A DNA stretch of 15,471 bases from the NCBI GenBank assembly GCA_903953985.1, contig CAJBLW010000558.1, positions 1 to 15,471 of the forward strand. Direction: 5' to 3'. Positions within the stretch are counted from its first letter, which is position 1. Each line of letters opens with the position of its first letter. The position numbers and the translations under genes were made by a program. Shown here piece by piece: positions 1 to 6,310 of the stretch. The notes under the pieces were generated by a model, which was not told where the DNA came from, ran no database searches, and saw nothing but the letters and a program-made list of their open reading frames with translations. The stretch comes from an uncultured Burkholderiales bacterium. GTDB taxonomy: Bacteria > Pseudomonadota > Gammaproteobacteria > Burkholderiales > Burkholderiaceae_C.

Positions 1-2
1 AC

Positions 3-407
3 GGCGACACCACCACCTTGAACGTGACCAAGGCCGACTTCCAAAAAATACTGACGCAGCACGTCGAGTTTTACGACGCCATGTTGCGCCTGCATGCGCG
101 GCGCATTCGCCAACTCTACGGCTTGGTGGAAGACCTCAACACCCTGCCCTTGCGAGCGCGCCTGGCCAAGCAACTCAACCACTTGCTGCGCAGCTATGGT
201 GTGCCGAGTTTGTCGGACGCCAAAGCGATCCGCATCAGTTTGCAACTGGCGCAGGAAGAGCTGGCGCAATTGCTGGGTGCTTCACGCCAACGCGTGAACC
301 AGGAACTCAAGCAAATGGAGCGCGAGCGAATCATCCGCATCGAGCCGGGTGGCCTGGTGGTGCTGGACCGCGACGCGCTGTTGTTGATCGTGAACGCAGA
401 CCACTGA
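3..407 (+). CDS. Crp/Fnr-family transcriptional regulator, C-terminal part (5' truncated by window edge)
   Basis: The frame is already open at the first bases, so the gene starts outside the window and only about 134 C-terminal residues are visible. The first half is helical (a run around QHVEFYDAMLRLHARRIRQLYGL), like the dimerisation helix that joins the cAMP-binding-like domain to the DNA-binding domain in Crp/Fnr proteins. The second half is a winged helix-turn-helix: LAQEELAQLLGASRQRVNQELKQM holds the two HTH helices, with SRQRVN in the recognition helix, followed by the RIEPGGLVVLDRDAL wing. The sensory domain is missing, so ligand and targets cannot be told. The stop lies 64 bp before the APH-kinase gene on the same strand, so co-transcription is possible but unproven. 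The family call is firm. Confidence 0.87.
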   Translation, partial: GDTTTLNVTKADFQKILTQHVEFYDAMLRLHARRIRQLYGLVEDLNTLPLRARLAKQLNHLLRSYGVPSLSDAKAIRISLQLAQEELAQLLGASRQRVNQELKQMERERIIRIEPGGLVVLDRDALLLIVNADH

Positions 408-433
408 CGCGTTCGAATTTATCTCTCCCGTCA

Positions 434-448
434 GCCGCTTGGAGCGGC
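434..448. repeat. short perfect hairpin between regulator and kinase genes
   Basis: GCCGCT TGG AGCGGC gives a 6-bp GC-rich stem with a 3-nt loop. It sits 27 bp after the regulator stop and 23 bp before the kinase start. No run of T follows, so it is not a classical terminator. It places the only GGAG in this gap inside a stem and well upstream of the ATG. The role is unknown, and a chance hairpin is possible at this GC content. Confidence 0.3.
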
Positions 449-471
449 CGACCCACAGCCCGGGTTAATCC

Positions 472-1557
472 ATGAGTGCATTTGACCATTTCGTGGGGAC
501 CCGGCCTGTCACGGGCACCCACGCCTTCGACATCCCGGCCTTGCAAGCCTGGCTCAGCGCCAGACTCCCCGGCTTTGCAGGCCCGCTGAGCGTAGAAATG
601 TTCAAAGGTGGGCAGTCCAACCCCACCTACAAGCTCATCACCCCCTCGCGCCAATACGTGATGCGGGCCAAGCCCGGCCCGGTGGCCAAGCTGCTGCCCT
701 CGGCCCACGCCATCGAGCGCGAGTTTACGGTCATGCAAGGCCTGCACGGCACCGACGTACCCGTGGCCCAGATGCATGTGTTGTGCGACGACGAATCGGT
801 GATTGGCCGCGCGTTTTACGTCATGGAGTTCGTGCAAGGCCGTGTGCTGTGGGACCAGTCCTTGCCCGGCATGACGACAACCGAGCGCGGCGCGATCTAC
901 GACGAAATGAACCGTGTCCTGGCCGCGCTGCACAAAGTGGATGTGGCCCAGCAAGGCCTGTCCAGCTACGGCAAACCTGGCAACTACATCGAGCGCCAAA
1001 TTGGCCGCTGGAGCAAGCAATACGCCGCCTCCATCACCCAGCCCATTCCAGAAATGGACCAACTGATCGCTTGGTTGCCGAAAAACATCCCGGACAGTGC
1101 CAAAGACGCGTCCATGGTCGGTGTCGTGCATGGCGACTACCGTTTGGACAACCTGATGTTCCACCCCACTGAGGCCCGCGTGCTGGCCGTGCTGGACTGG
1201 GAACTGTCCACGCTGGGCCACCCGCTGGCCGACTTCAGCTACCACTGCATGGCCTGGCACATCAGCCCCGGCACCTTCCGTGGCATTGGCGGTCTGGACT
1301 TTGCGGCCTTGGGCATTCCGTCCGAGCAAGAATACATTCGCCGCTACTGCGAGCGCACAGGCTTCACCACGCCCGAGGCCTTGGCCCGGGACTGGAACTT
1401 TTATCTGGCCTACAACATGTTCCGAATTGCCGCGATTTTGCAAGGCATCGCCAAACGCGTCGAAGACGGCACCGCGTCCAGCGATCAAGCAAAAACCTCC
1501 GGTGCCGGTGCGCGCCCGATGGCTGAGTTGGCATGGCAGTTCGCCTGCAAAGCCTGA
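472..1557 (+). CDS. APH-fold phosphotransferase, ACAD10/11 kinase-domain type (LvaA-like)
   Basis: A 361-residue cytosolic kinase-fold protein of the aminoglycoside phosphotransferase superfamily, of the subfamily that pairs with acyl-CoA dehydrogenases. Visible motifs are a nucleotide-loop-like FKGGQSN at residues 44-50, the Brenner motif HGDYRLDN at 220-227 (catalytic Asp222, Asn227) and the metal-binding LDWE at 241-244 (Asp242). The same fold forms the N-terminal part of eukaryotic ACAD10/ACAD11, and LvaA of Pseudomonas putida phosphorylates 4-hydroxyacyl-CoA. A similar reaction is inferred here and not shown. The ATG at 472 is preferred because the MSAFDHFVGTRPV start looks like the family's usual N terminus, although no good ribosome binding site precedes it. 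The dehydrogenase gene follows after 40 bp on the same strand, which supports a joint function. Aminoglycoside resistance is unlikely given the partner. Confidence 0.85.
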   Translation: MSAFDHFVGTRPVTGTHAFDIPALQAWLSARLPGFAGPLSVEMFKGGQSNPTYKLITPSRQYVMRAKPGPVAKLLPSAHAIEREFTVMQGLHGTDVPVAQMHVLCDDESVIGRAFYVMEFVQGRVLWDQSLPGMTTTERGAIYDEMNRVLAALHKVDVAQQGLSSYGKPGNYIERQIGRWSKQYAASITQPIPEMDQLIAWLPKNIPDSAKDASMVGVVHGDYRLDNLMFHPTEARVLAVLDWELSTLGHPLADFSYHCMAWHISPGTFRGIGGLDFAALGIPSEQEYIRRYCERTGFTTPEALARDWNFYLAYNMFRIAAILQGIAKRVEDGTASSDQAKTSGAGARPMAELAWQFACKA

Positions 1558-1597
1558 ATACCCCCATTTACGACCCATCACTTCAAGGAGATAGACC

Positions 1598-2857
1598 ATG
1601 GATTTTGAATACACCCCCAAGGTCAAAGACATGCAGGCCCGTTTGTTGGCCTTCATGGACGAGCACATTTACCCCAACGAGGCGAGGTTCTTCGAAGAGA
1701 TAGCCGAAAACCGCGCCAAAGGCAACGCCTGGGTGCCCACCAAAATTGTCGAGGAACTCAAGCCCAAGGCGCTGGCCGCCGGTTTGTGGAACCTGTTTTT
1801 GCCCAAGTCCTCACGCGCCCCGCAAGGCCTATCCAACCTCGAATACGCCCCCATGTGCGAGATCATGGGCCGCGTCCCCTTTGCCGCAGAAATCTTCAAC
1901 TGCTCGGCACCCGACACCGGCAACATGGAGACCTTCGAGCGCTACGCCAGTGAAGAGCTCAAGGACCGCTGGCTAGAACCCCTGCTGCGCGGCGAAATCC
2001 GCTCGGCGTTTTTAATGACCGAGCCCGATGTGGCCTCGTCCGATGCGACCAACATCGAATGCGAAATTCGCCGCGACGGCGACGAGTACGTCATCAACGG
2101 CCGCAAATGGTGGTCGTCTGGCGCGGGTGACCCACGTTGCGCGGTCTACATCGTGATGGGCAAGACCAACCCCGACGCGGGTCGGCACGAGCAGCAGTCC
2201 ATGATCGTGGTGCCCGCCAACTCGCCCGGTATCACCGTGGTGCGCGCCCTGTCGGTGTTTGGCTACGATGACGCGCCGCACGGCCACATGGAAGTGTTGC
2301 TCAAGAACGTGCGTGTGCCAGCCGAGAACATTTTGCTGGGCGAAGGCCGTGGCTTTGAAATCGCACAAGGCCGCTTAGGCCCTGGCCGCATCCACCACTG
2401 CATGCGCACCATCGGCATCGCCGAACGCGCCCTCGAGTTGATGTGCAAACGCCTGAACGAGCGCGTCGCCTTTGGCCGCGAAGTGGCCCGCCAGACCGTG
2501 TGGCAAGAGCGCATTGCCGAGTCGCGTTGCATGATCGAGCAGGCCCGCCTGCTCACACTCAAGGCCGCGCACATGATGGACACCGTAGGCAACAAAGTCG
2601 CCAAGGCCGAAATCGCAATGATCAAAATCGTGGCCCCCAACATGGCCTGCCAGATCATCGACTGGGCCATTCAGGCGCACGGTGGTGGCGGTGTGTCGCA
2701 AGACTTCCCGCTGGCCTATGCCTACGCCCACCAGCGCACCTTGCGCTTGGCCGATGGTCCGGACGAAGTGCACCGCAACTCGCTGGCCAAACTGGAGCTG
2801 GCCAAACAACTGGCATTGCCCGGTGATTTGGGGATGCCCATCACCCGAGGCAGCTGA
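1598..2857 (+). CDS. acyl-CoA dehydrogenase family protein, ACAD10/11 type (LvaC-like)
   Basis: A 419-residue flavoprotein with the full acyl-CoA dehydrogenase layout: helical N domain, beta domain with FLMTEPDVASSDATN (FAD/substrate-binding segment) and NGRKWWSSGA, then the helical C domain with QAHGGGGVSQDFPLA. Near the C terminus LADGPDEVH (residues 384-392) occupies the place where classical short- and medium-chain enzymes carry their catalytic Glu in a YEG motif. Here the aligned residue appears to be Asp386. This D-G-P-x-E-V-H type of ending fits the ACAD10/11-like subfamily. A strong AAGGAG ribosome binding site (1585-1590) lies 7 nt before the ATG. With the upstream kinase it forms a probable two-gene operon. 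By analogy with LvaC it may remove phosphate from a 4-phosphoacyl-CoA to give an enoyl-CoA, but ordinary beta-oxidation dehydrogenation is not excluded. Confidence 0.88.
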   Translation: MDFEYTPKVKDMQARLLAFMDEHIYPNEARFFEEIAENRAKGNAWVPTKIVEELKPKALAAGLWNLFLPKSSRAPQGLSNLEYAPMCEIMGRVPFAAEIFNCSAPDTGNMETFERYASEELKDRWLEPLLRGEIRSAFLMTEPDVASSDATNIECEIRRDGDEYVINGRKWWSSGAGDPRCAVYIVMGKTNPDAGRHEQQSMIVVPANSPGITVVRALSVFGYDDAPHGHMEVLLKNVRVPAENILLGEGRGFEIAQGRLGPGRIHHCMRTIGIAERALELMCKRLNERVAFGREVARQTVWQERIAESRCMIEQARLLTLKAAHMMDTVGNKVAKAEIAMIKIVAPNMACQIIDWAIQAHGGGGVSQDFPLAYAYAHQRTLRLADGPDEVHRNSLAKLELAKQLALPGDLGMPITRGS

Positions 2858-2936
2858 TCGCCCTGTGTGCCGCGTCCGGCAGCGCCTTCAAGACCGCTGC
2901 TGGATGCAAGGCCACTTTGCTGGGCCTAGCCTGAAC

Positions 2937-3923
2937 TCAGTGAACCGAGCCCGGGGGTAAATCACTCGGTAAACCGGTGAACAATCCCGCCGCATCCACC
3001 GGGTCAAAGCGGTACTGCGCGCCGCAAAAGTCGCAACCCACCTCCACCTGGCCCTGTTCGGCAATGATGCCTTCCACCTCTTCGGTGCCCAAACTGCGGA
3101 TCATGTTGCTCACGCGTTCGCGGTTGCAGCGGCAGGCAAAGCGTGGGCCCGTCTCGCCGATGAAAGGCTGAAACCGGGCCAGGGGCTCTTCCCAATACAG
3201 GCGGTGCAGAATAGTTTCGGCGTCCAGACCCAGCAGCTCTTCGCGCTTGAGGCTTTTGGTCAGGATCGAGATGCGGCTGAAGTCTTCGCTTTGACCCAGC
3301 ACCGATTCGCGCATGAGTGAATCGATTTGACCCGCCAGATTGCCCTCGCCTTCGATGGGCAAACGCTGAATCAACAAGCCCGCCGCCACCTTGTCATCGG
3401 CCGCCAACACCAGCACGGTGTCCAGCTGCTCGGACTGCAGCATGTAATGCTCCAACACTTCGCTGATGTTTTCAAGCTTTTCACCCCGGTCACCAAACAA
3501 GGGCACAACGCCTTGGTAGGGCTGCTGGCCCGGCAAGCGGTCTTGCGGGTCAAGGGTTATCGCGCAGCGGCCCTCGTTGTTGACGTTCACCATCTGACTC
3601 AGCGTCGCGTCGTCGGCCACAGCGCCCACTTGGGTGCAGGTGGCGCGCAGGCTCAGGTCGGGCTGCACTTCGACCACGCCCAGTTTGACCGGGCCATCGC
3701 CAAAAATCTGCAGCACCAAAGCACCGTTGAACTTGATATTGCCCTGCATCAGCACGCCGGCAGCAGCCATCTCGCCCAGCAACTGGCGCACGGGCGCGGG
3801 GTAAGCACCGGTCTCGGAGTTGGCGGCGCGCCGCGCCAGGATGTCTTGCCAGGCGTCGGTCAGGCGCACCAACATGCCGCGCACCGGCAGGCCTTCGAAA
3901 ATGAATTTATGGAGTTCGGACAA
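2937..3923 (-). CDS. hslO: redox-regulated chaperone Hsp33 (HslO)
   Basis: A 328-residue cytosolic holdase activated by oxidative stress, slightly longer than the roughly 290 residues of E. coli Hsp33. The C-terminal zinc redox switch is intact: Cys264 and Cys266 (CRC), a 30-residue gap, then Cys297 and Cys300 (CDFC), matching the family pattern CxC-x(27-32)-CxxC. The N-terminal part (RGMLVRLTDAWQDIL, then GDGPVKLGVVEV) is the Hsp33 substrate-binding fold. The start is TTG at 3921-3923: reading upstream in frame, I find no ATG or GTG before a stop at 3990-3992, and the MSELHKF N terminus fits. No clear Shine-Dalgarno sequence precedes it, which suggests weak initiation. The gene follows the gamma-carbonic anhydrase gene by 78 bp on the same strand and converges with the acyl-CoA dehydrogenase gene. 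Confidence 0.95.
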   Translation of the reverse strand: MSELHKFIFEGLPVRGMLVRLTDAWQDILARRAANSETGAYPAPVRQLLGEMAAAGVLMQGNIKFNGALVLQIFGDGPVKLGVVEVQPDLSLRATCTQVGAVADDATLSQMVNVNNEGRCAITLDPQDRLPGQQPYQGVVPLFGDRGEKLENISEVLEHYMLQSEQLDTVLVLAADDKVAAGLLIQRLPIEGEGNLAGQIDSLMRESVLGQSEDFSRISILTKSLKREELLGLDAETILHRLYWEEPLARFQPFIGETGPRFACRCNRERVSNMIRSLGTEEVEGIIAEQGQVEVGCDFCGAQYRFDPVDAAGLFTGLPSDLPPGSVH

Positions 3924-3991
3924 AGTGCAATCAACAGCCCGGTGGGGCCGATCCTCAAAAGTTAAAAAGCATTGGCTGCAGCTGAAAAGTT

Positions 3992-4017
3992 AGCTGAAAA
4001 ATCAGCTGATTTTTTTC
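3992..4017 (-). terminator. AT-rich palindrome / possible terminator at the end of the gamma-carbonic anhydrase gene
   Basis: A perfect 18-bp palindrome AAAAATCAGCTGATTTTT (3997-4014) covers the stop codon of the minus-strand gene. An alternative fold is AGCTGA-AAAA-TCAGCT (3992-4007), which on the plus strand is followed by GA and seven Ts. On the minus strand the matching hairpin is followed only by AACTTTT. As a minus-strand terminator it is therefore weak, and the stronger T tract points the wrong way for the flanking genes. It may lower read-through into hslO. The region also repeats AGCTGAAAA twice. Confidence 0.4.
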
Positions 4018-4526
4018 AGGCCCGCCTTGAAACGCCGGGCGTTTTCCACGTAATGGCGGGCGCTTTGGCGCAAGCCTTCGATCTGCTCGGGGCTGAGTTC
4101 ACGCACCACCTTGGCGGGCGTGCCCATGATCATCGAGCCATCGGGAAACTCTTTGCCTTCGGTCACCAAAGAGCCCGCACCCACCAAACAGTTTTTACCG
4201 ATCTTGGCCCCATTGAGCACCACCGCGCCAATGCCAATCAGCGACTCGTCGCCAATCGTGCAGCCGTGCAGCATGACCATGTGGCCCACCGTGACATGCT
4301 TGCCGACCTTGATGGGCTTGCCGTGGTCGGCATGCATCACGCTGCCGTCCTGGATGTTGCTGCCCTCACCGATCTCAATCGTCTCGGTGTCGCCACGCAC
4401 CGTCACGCCAAACCAGACACTGGCATCGGCTGCGATCGTGACCGCGCCCATGACCTGCGCGTTGTCGGCCACCCAGGCGCTGTCAGCCACGTCGGGAATG
4501 TGGGAATCGAGTTGGTAAATGGCCAT
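4002..4526 (-). CDS. gamma-carbonic anhydrase family protein (YrdA-like left-handed beta-helix)
   Basis: A 174-residue protein made almost entirely of hexapeptide turns (V/I-G-x-x-x-x pattern, residues about 10-130) and ending in a C-terminal helix, like YrdA/CaiE-type trimers. The metal site is conserved: MHADH (His65 or His68), then VGHMVMLHGC with His82 and His87. The family name implies CO2 hydration, but many bacterial YrdA-like members show little or no activity, so the true role is open. A ribosome binding site AGGAG sits 5 nt before the ATG. It is divergent from the DUF455 gene, with a TACAAT box in the shared region. hslO is the next gene downstream. Confidence 0.92.
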   Translation of the reverse strand: MAIYQLDSHIPDVADSAWVADNAQVMGAVTIAADASVWFGVTVRGDTETIEIGEGSNIQDGSVMHADHGKPIKVGKHVTVGHMVMLHGCTIGDESLIGIGAVVLNGAKIGKNCLVGAGSLVTEGKEFPDGSMIMGTPAKVVRELSPEQIEGLRQSARHYVENARRFKAGLKKIS

Positions 4527-4560
4527 GAGGGCTCCTGTCGGTTGCGTTTTCTTGAAAACC

Positions 4561-4570
4561 TACAATTGTA
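4561..4570. promoter_or_regulatory. palindromic TACAATTGTA, candidate back-to-back -10 boxes
   Basis: TACAATTGTA is self-complementary, so a TACAAT -10-like hexamer reads on both strands between the two divergent genes. Downstream on the minus strand are about 32 nt of leader, AGGAG, and the ATG of the gamma-carbonic anhydrase gene. Downstream on the plus strand is the DUF455 leader. I see no good -35 at the normal spacing on either side, so activity may be weak or activator-dependent. It could instead be an operator. Confidence 0.4.
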
Positions 4571-4588
4571 GGGATGCTCACCACCGGC

Positions 4589-4605
4589 CGTTGGCGCTGC
4601 CAACG
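4589..4605. repeat. perfect 17-bp inverted repeat just before the DUF455 start
   Basis: CGTTGGC GCT GCCAACG has 7-bp perfect arms around a 3-nt centre. It ends 6 nt before the chosen ATG (4612), exactly where a ribosome binding site would be, and no Shine-Dalgarno sequence is seen. In the mRNA it would form a strong stem-loop at the start site. As DNA it could be a repressor operator overlapping the divergent promoter region. Both readings are inference. Confidence 0.45.
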
Positions 4606-4611
4606 ATCACC

Positions 4612-5388
4612 ATGCACACCCTGCGCTCCGCCGCCCTGCTTCCTTGGGCGCAAACCGACCCAAACCTGAAGGCCCAGGCCACTTTGGCACTGGACCTGGG
4701 TCTGCCCGTGGGCGTGAATGACAGCCTGAGCGCCCCTGCTGCGGGCCCCGGCCGCGCCGACCGCCCGCTGCTGGTGCCGCACACCCAGCTCAAAGCCAAA
4801 TCCATGGCCACGCCCGAAGGCCGGGCCATGCTGGTGCACTCGATCGCGCACATCGAACTCAACGCCATCGACCTGGCGCTCGACGTGGTCTGGCGCTTTG
4901 CAGGCATGCCCGAGGATTTTTACACCGACTGGGTGCGCATTGCCCAGGAAGAAGCCAAACACTTCACCCTGTTGCGCCAGCACTTGCTGGACATGGGTTT
5001 TGACTATGGTGACTTTCCGGCCCACAACACCTTGTGGGACATGGCCGAGCGCACCCAAGGCGACATCTTGGCCCGCATCGGCATCGTGCCGCGCACCATG
5101 GAGGCGCGGGGCCTGGACGCCTCACCGGGCGTGAAAAACAAATTGGTCAGCGTGGGCGATCACCGGGCGGGTGAGATTCTGGACATCATCTTGCAAGACG
5201 AAATCAGCCATGTGGCCGCAGGCAACCGCTGGTACCGCCACCTGTGCACCGAGCGCGGCCTGGACCCCGTGCTCAACTATGCCGACTTGATCGCGCAATA
5301 CGACGCGCCCAAATTGCGACCGCCTTTCAACATGACGGCGCGGCGCTTGGCAGGATTTGAAGAGGCGGAATTGGCCGCATTGCGCTAG
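4612..5388 (+). CDS. DUF455 family ferritin-like protein
   Basis: 258 residues from the ATG at 4612. The open frame extends back to 4519, but that would run into the divergent gene's start and gives an atypical N terminus, whereas MHTLRSAALLPWA looks natural. The protein resembles the DUF455 family, a ferritin-like four-helix fold. Likely metal ligands are His80 and Glu82 (HSIAHIEL), Glu114 and His117 (QEEAKHF), Glu174, and Glu197 with His200 (DEISH), a pattern fit for a di-metal centre. The function of DUF455 is not established; relatives of this fold include the tRNA hydroxylase MiaE, ferritins and rubrerythrins. Its stop codon overlaps that of convergent xerD. The family call is confident, the function unknown. 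Confidence 0.85.
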   Translation: MHTLRSAALLPWAQTDPNLKAQATLALDLGLPVGVNDSLSAPAAGPGRADRPLLVPHTQLKAKSMATPEGRAMLVHSIAHIELNAIDLALDVVWRFAGMPEDFYTDWVRIAQEEAKHFTLLRQHLLDMGFDYGDFPAHNTLWDMAERTQGDILARIGIVPRTMEARGLDASPGVKNKLVSVGDHRAGEILDIILQDEISHVAAGNRWYRHLCTERGLDPVLNYADLIAQYDAPKLRPPFNMTARRLAGFEEAELAALR

Positions 5389-6293
5389 CCGCGCGGGTGG
5401 TGCTGCGCGTGCAGCGCCTTGAGCCGCTCGCGTGCCACATGGGTGTAGATGGTGGTGGTGGAAATGTCGGCGTGGCCCAGCAACATTTGCACGGCGCGCA
5501 AGTCGGCCCCGTGGTTGAGCAAGTGCGTGGCAAAAGCATGGCGCAGCGTGTGCGGTGACAGGGGCGCGGTGATGCCCGCTTCGATGGCGTAGCGCTTGAC
5601 CAAACTCCAGAACATGACGCGCGACATCGCTGTGCCGGGTGTGCTGCCGCTGGTGGTGACGAACAGGTCTAGGGTTTGTCGCTGGTCCAACATGGCCGGT
5701 CGGGCCTGGCCCATGTAGCGCTGCAACCATTCACGGGCTTCTTCACCAAAGGGCATCAGGCGTTCTTTGCTGCCCTTGCCCATGATGCGCAGCACCCCAT
5801 CATTGAGCGAGACATGCAGGGTTTTGAGGCTCACCAACTCGCTCACACGCAGGCCACTGGCGTACATCAACTCCAGCATGGCGCGGTCGCGCAAGCCCAG
5901 TAGGGTGGTGACATCGGGGGCTGACAACAACGCATCGACCTGCGCCTCGCCCAAGGTCTTGGGTACCCGCAAGGCCTGTTTGGCGGCCAGCATGCGCAAG
6001 GTGGGATCGGATTGAACAAGGCGTTCGCGCAGCGCCCACCTGAAAAACCGCTTGAACACGCTGAGCCTGCGGTTGGCCGAAGTGGCCTTGGTCTGGCCAT
6101 GGCGCTCGGCAAAGTAAGTCTGCAGGTGGTGTTCTTCGGTCGCCTCCAGCGCCAGCCTGTGCGTCAAAAACAGCCAGGTGGCGTAGAGGGACAGATCACG
6201 GCGGTAAGCCGCCAAGGTGTTGTCGGACAGTCCGTCCTCCAGCCAAAGGGCCTCGGCAAATCGTTCGATGGCGCTCTGGCTGGCCTCGTGCAT
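5385..6293 (-). CDS. xerD: site-specific tyrosine recombinase XerD
   Basis: 302 residues, the normal Xer length. The N-terminal SAM-like DNA-binding domain (about 1-90) is followed by the catalytic domain with all six active-site residues visible: Arg149 (ASGLRVSEL), Lys173 (MGKGSKER), His248 and Arg251 (SPHTLRHAFATHLL), His274 (LLGHADISTT) and nucleophile Tyr283 (TIYTHV). XerD acts with XerC at dif to resolve chromosome dimers under FtsK control. XerD rather than XerC is favoured by the GLSDNTLAAYRRDLSLYATWL start and the SPHTLRHAFATHLLNHGADLR segment. No phage or integron genes flank it, so this is the housekeeping copy. It starts 9 bp after the Bug gene without an obvious ribosome binding site, suggesting translational coupling. 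Confidence 0.93.
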   Translation of the reverse strand: MHEASQSAIERFAEALWLEDGLSDNTLAAYRRDLSLYATWLFLTHRLALEATEEHHLQTYFAERHGQTKATSANRRLSVFKRFFRWALRERLVQSDPTLRMLAAKQALRVPKTLGEAQVDALLSAPDVTTLLGLRDRAMLELMYASGLRVSELVSLKTLHVSLNDGVLRIMGKGSKERLMPFGEEAREWLQRYMGQARPAMLDQRQTLDLFVTTSGSTPGTAMSRVMFWSLVKRYAIEAGITAPLSPHTLRHAFATHLLNHGADLRAVQMLLGHADISTTTIYTHVARERLKALHAQHHPRG

Positions 6294-6310
6294 GGACTGA
6301 GATCAGTCCA
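6293..6310. repeat. 18-bp inverted repeat spanning the Bug stop and xerD start
   Basis: TGGACTGA GA TCAGTCCA has 8-bp perfect arms around 2 nt. On the minus-strand transcript it forms a stem of at least 7 bp with an AUCU loop. The stem contains the UGA stop of the upstream gene, and its 3' end includes the A of the xerD AUG. A ribosome finishing the upstream gene would melt this hairpin, which is a plausible coupling device. This is inference from position only. Confidence 0.45.

Noticed and set aside
472..1557. APH-fold gene as an aminoglycoside resistance gene
   Set aside because: The N-terminal pattern and the adjacent acyl-CoA dehydrogenase match the ACAD10/11-type kinase subfamily, and there are no mobile elements nearby.
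331..1668. Long minus-strand open frame (445 codons) opposite the APH-kinase gene
   Set aside because: It is antisense to a gene with clear kinase motifs; its translation is rich in His, Gly, Val and Arg with no domain pattern, as expected from the complement of GC-rich coding sequence.
2858..2936. Terminator between the convergent acyl-CoA dehydrogenase and hslO genes
   Set aside because: Only short imperfect stems (such as CAGCG/CGCTG) with long loops and no T tract are present.
5385..6293. xerD as the integrase of a mobile element or integron
   Set aside because: Length and motifs are those of housekeeping XerD. I saw no att-like repeats, cassettes, transposase or phage genes around it, and the flanking genes are chromosomal housekeeping types.
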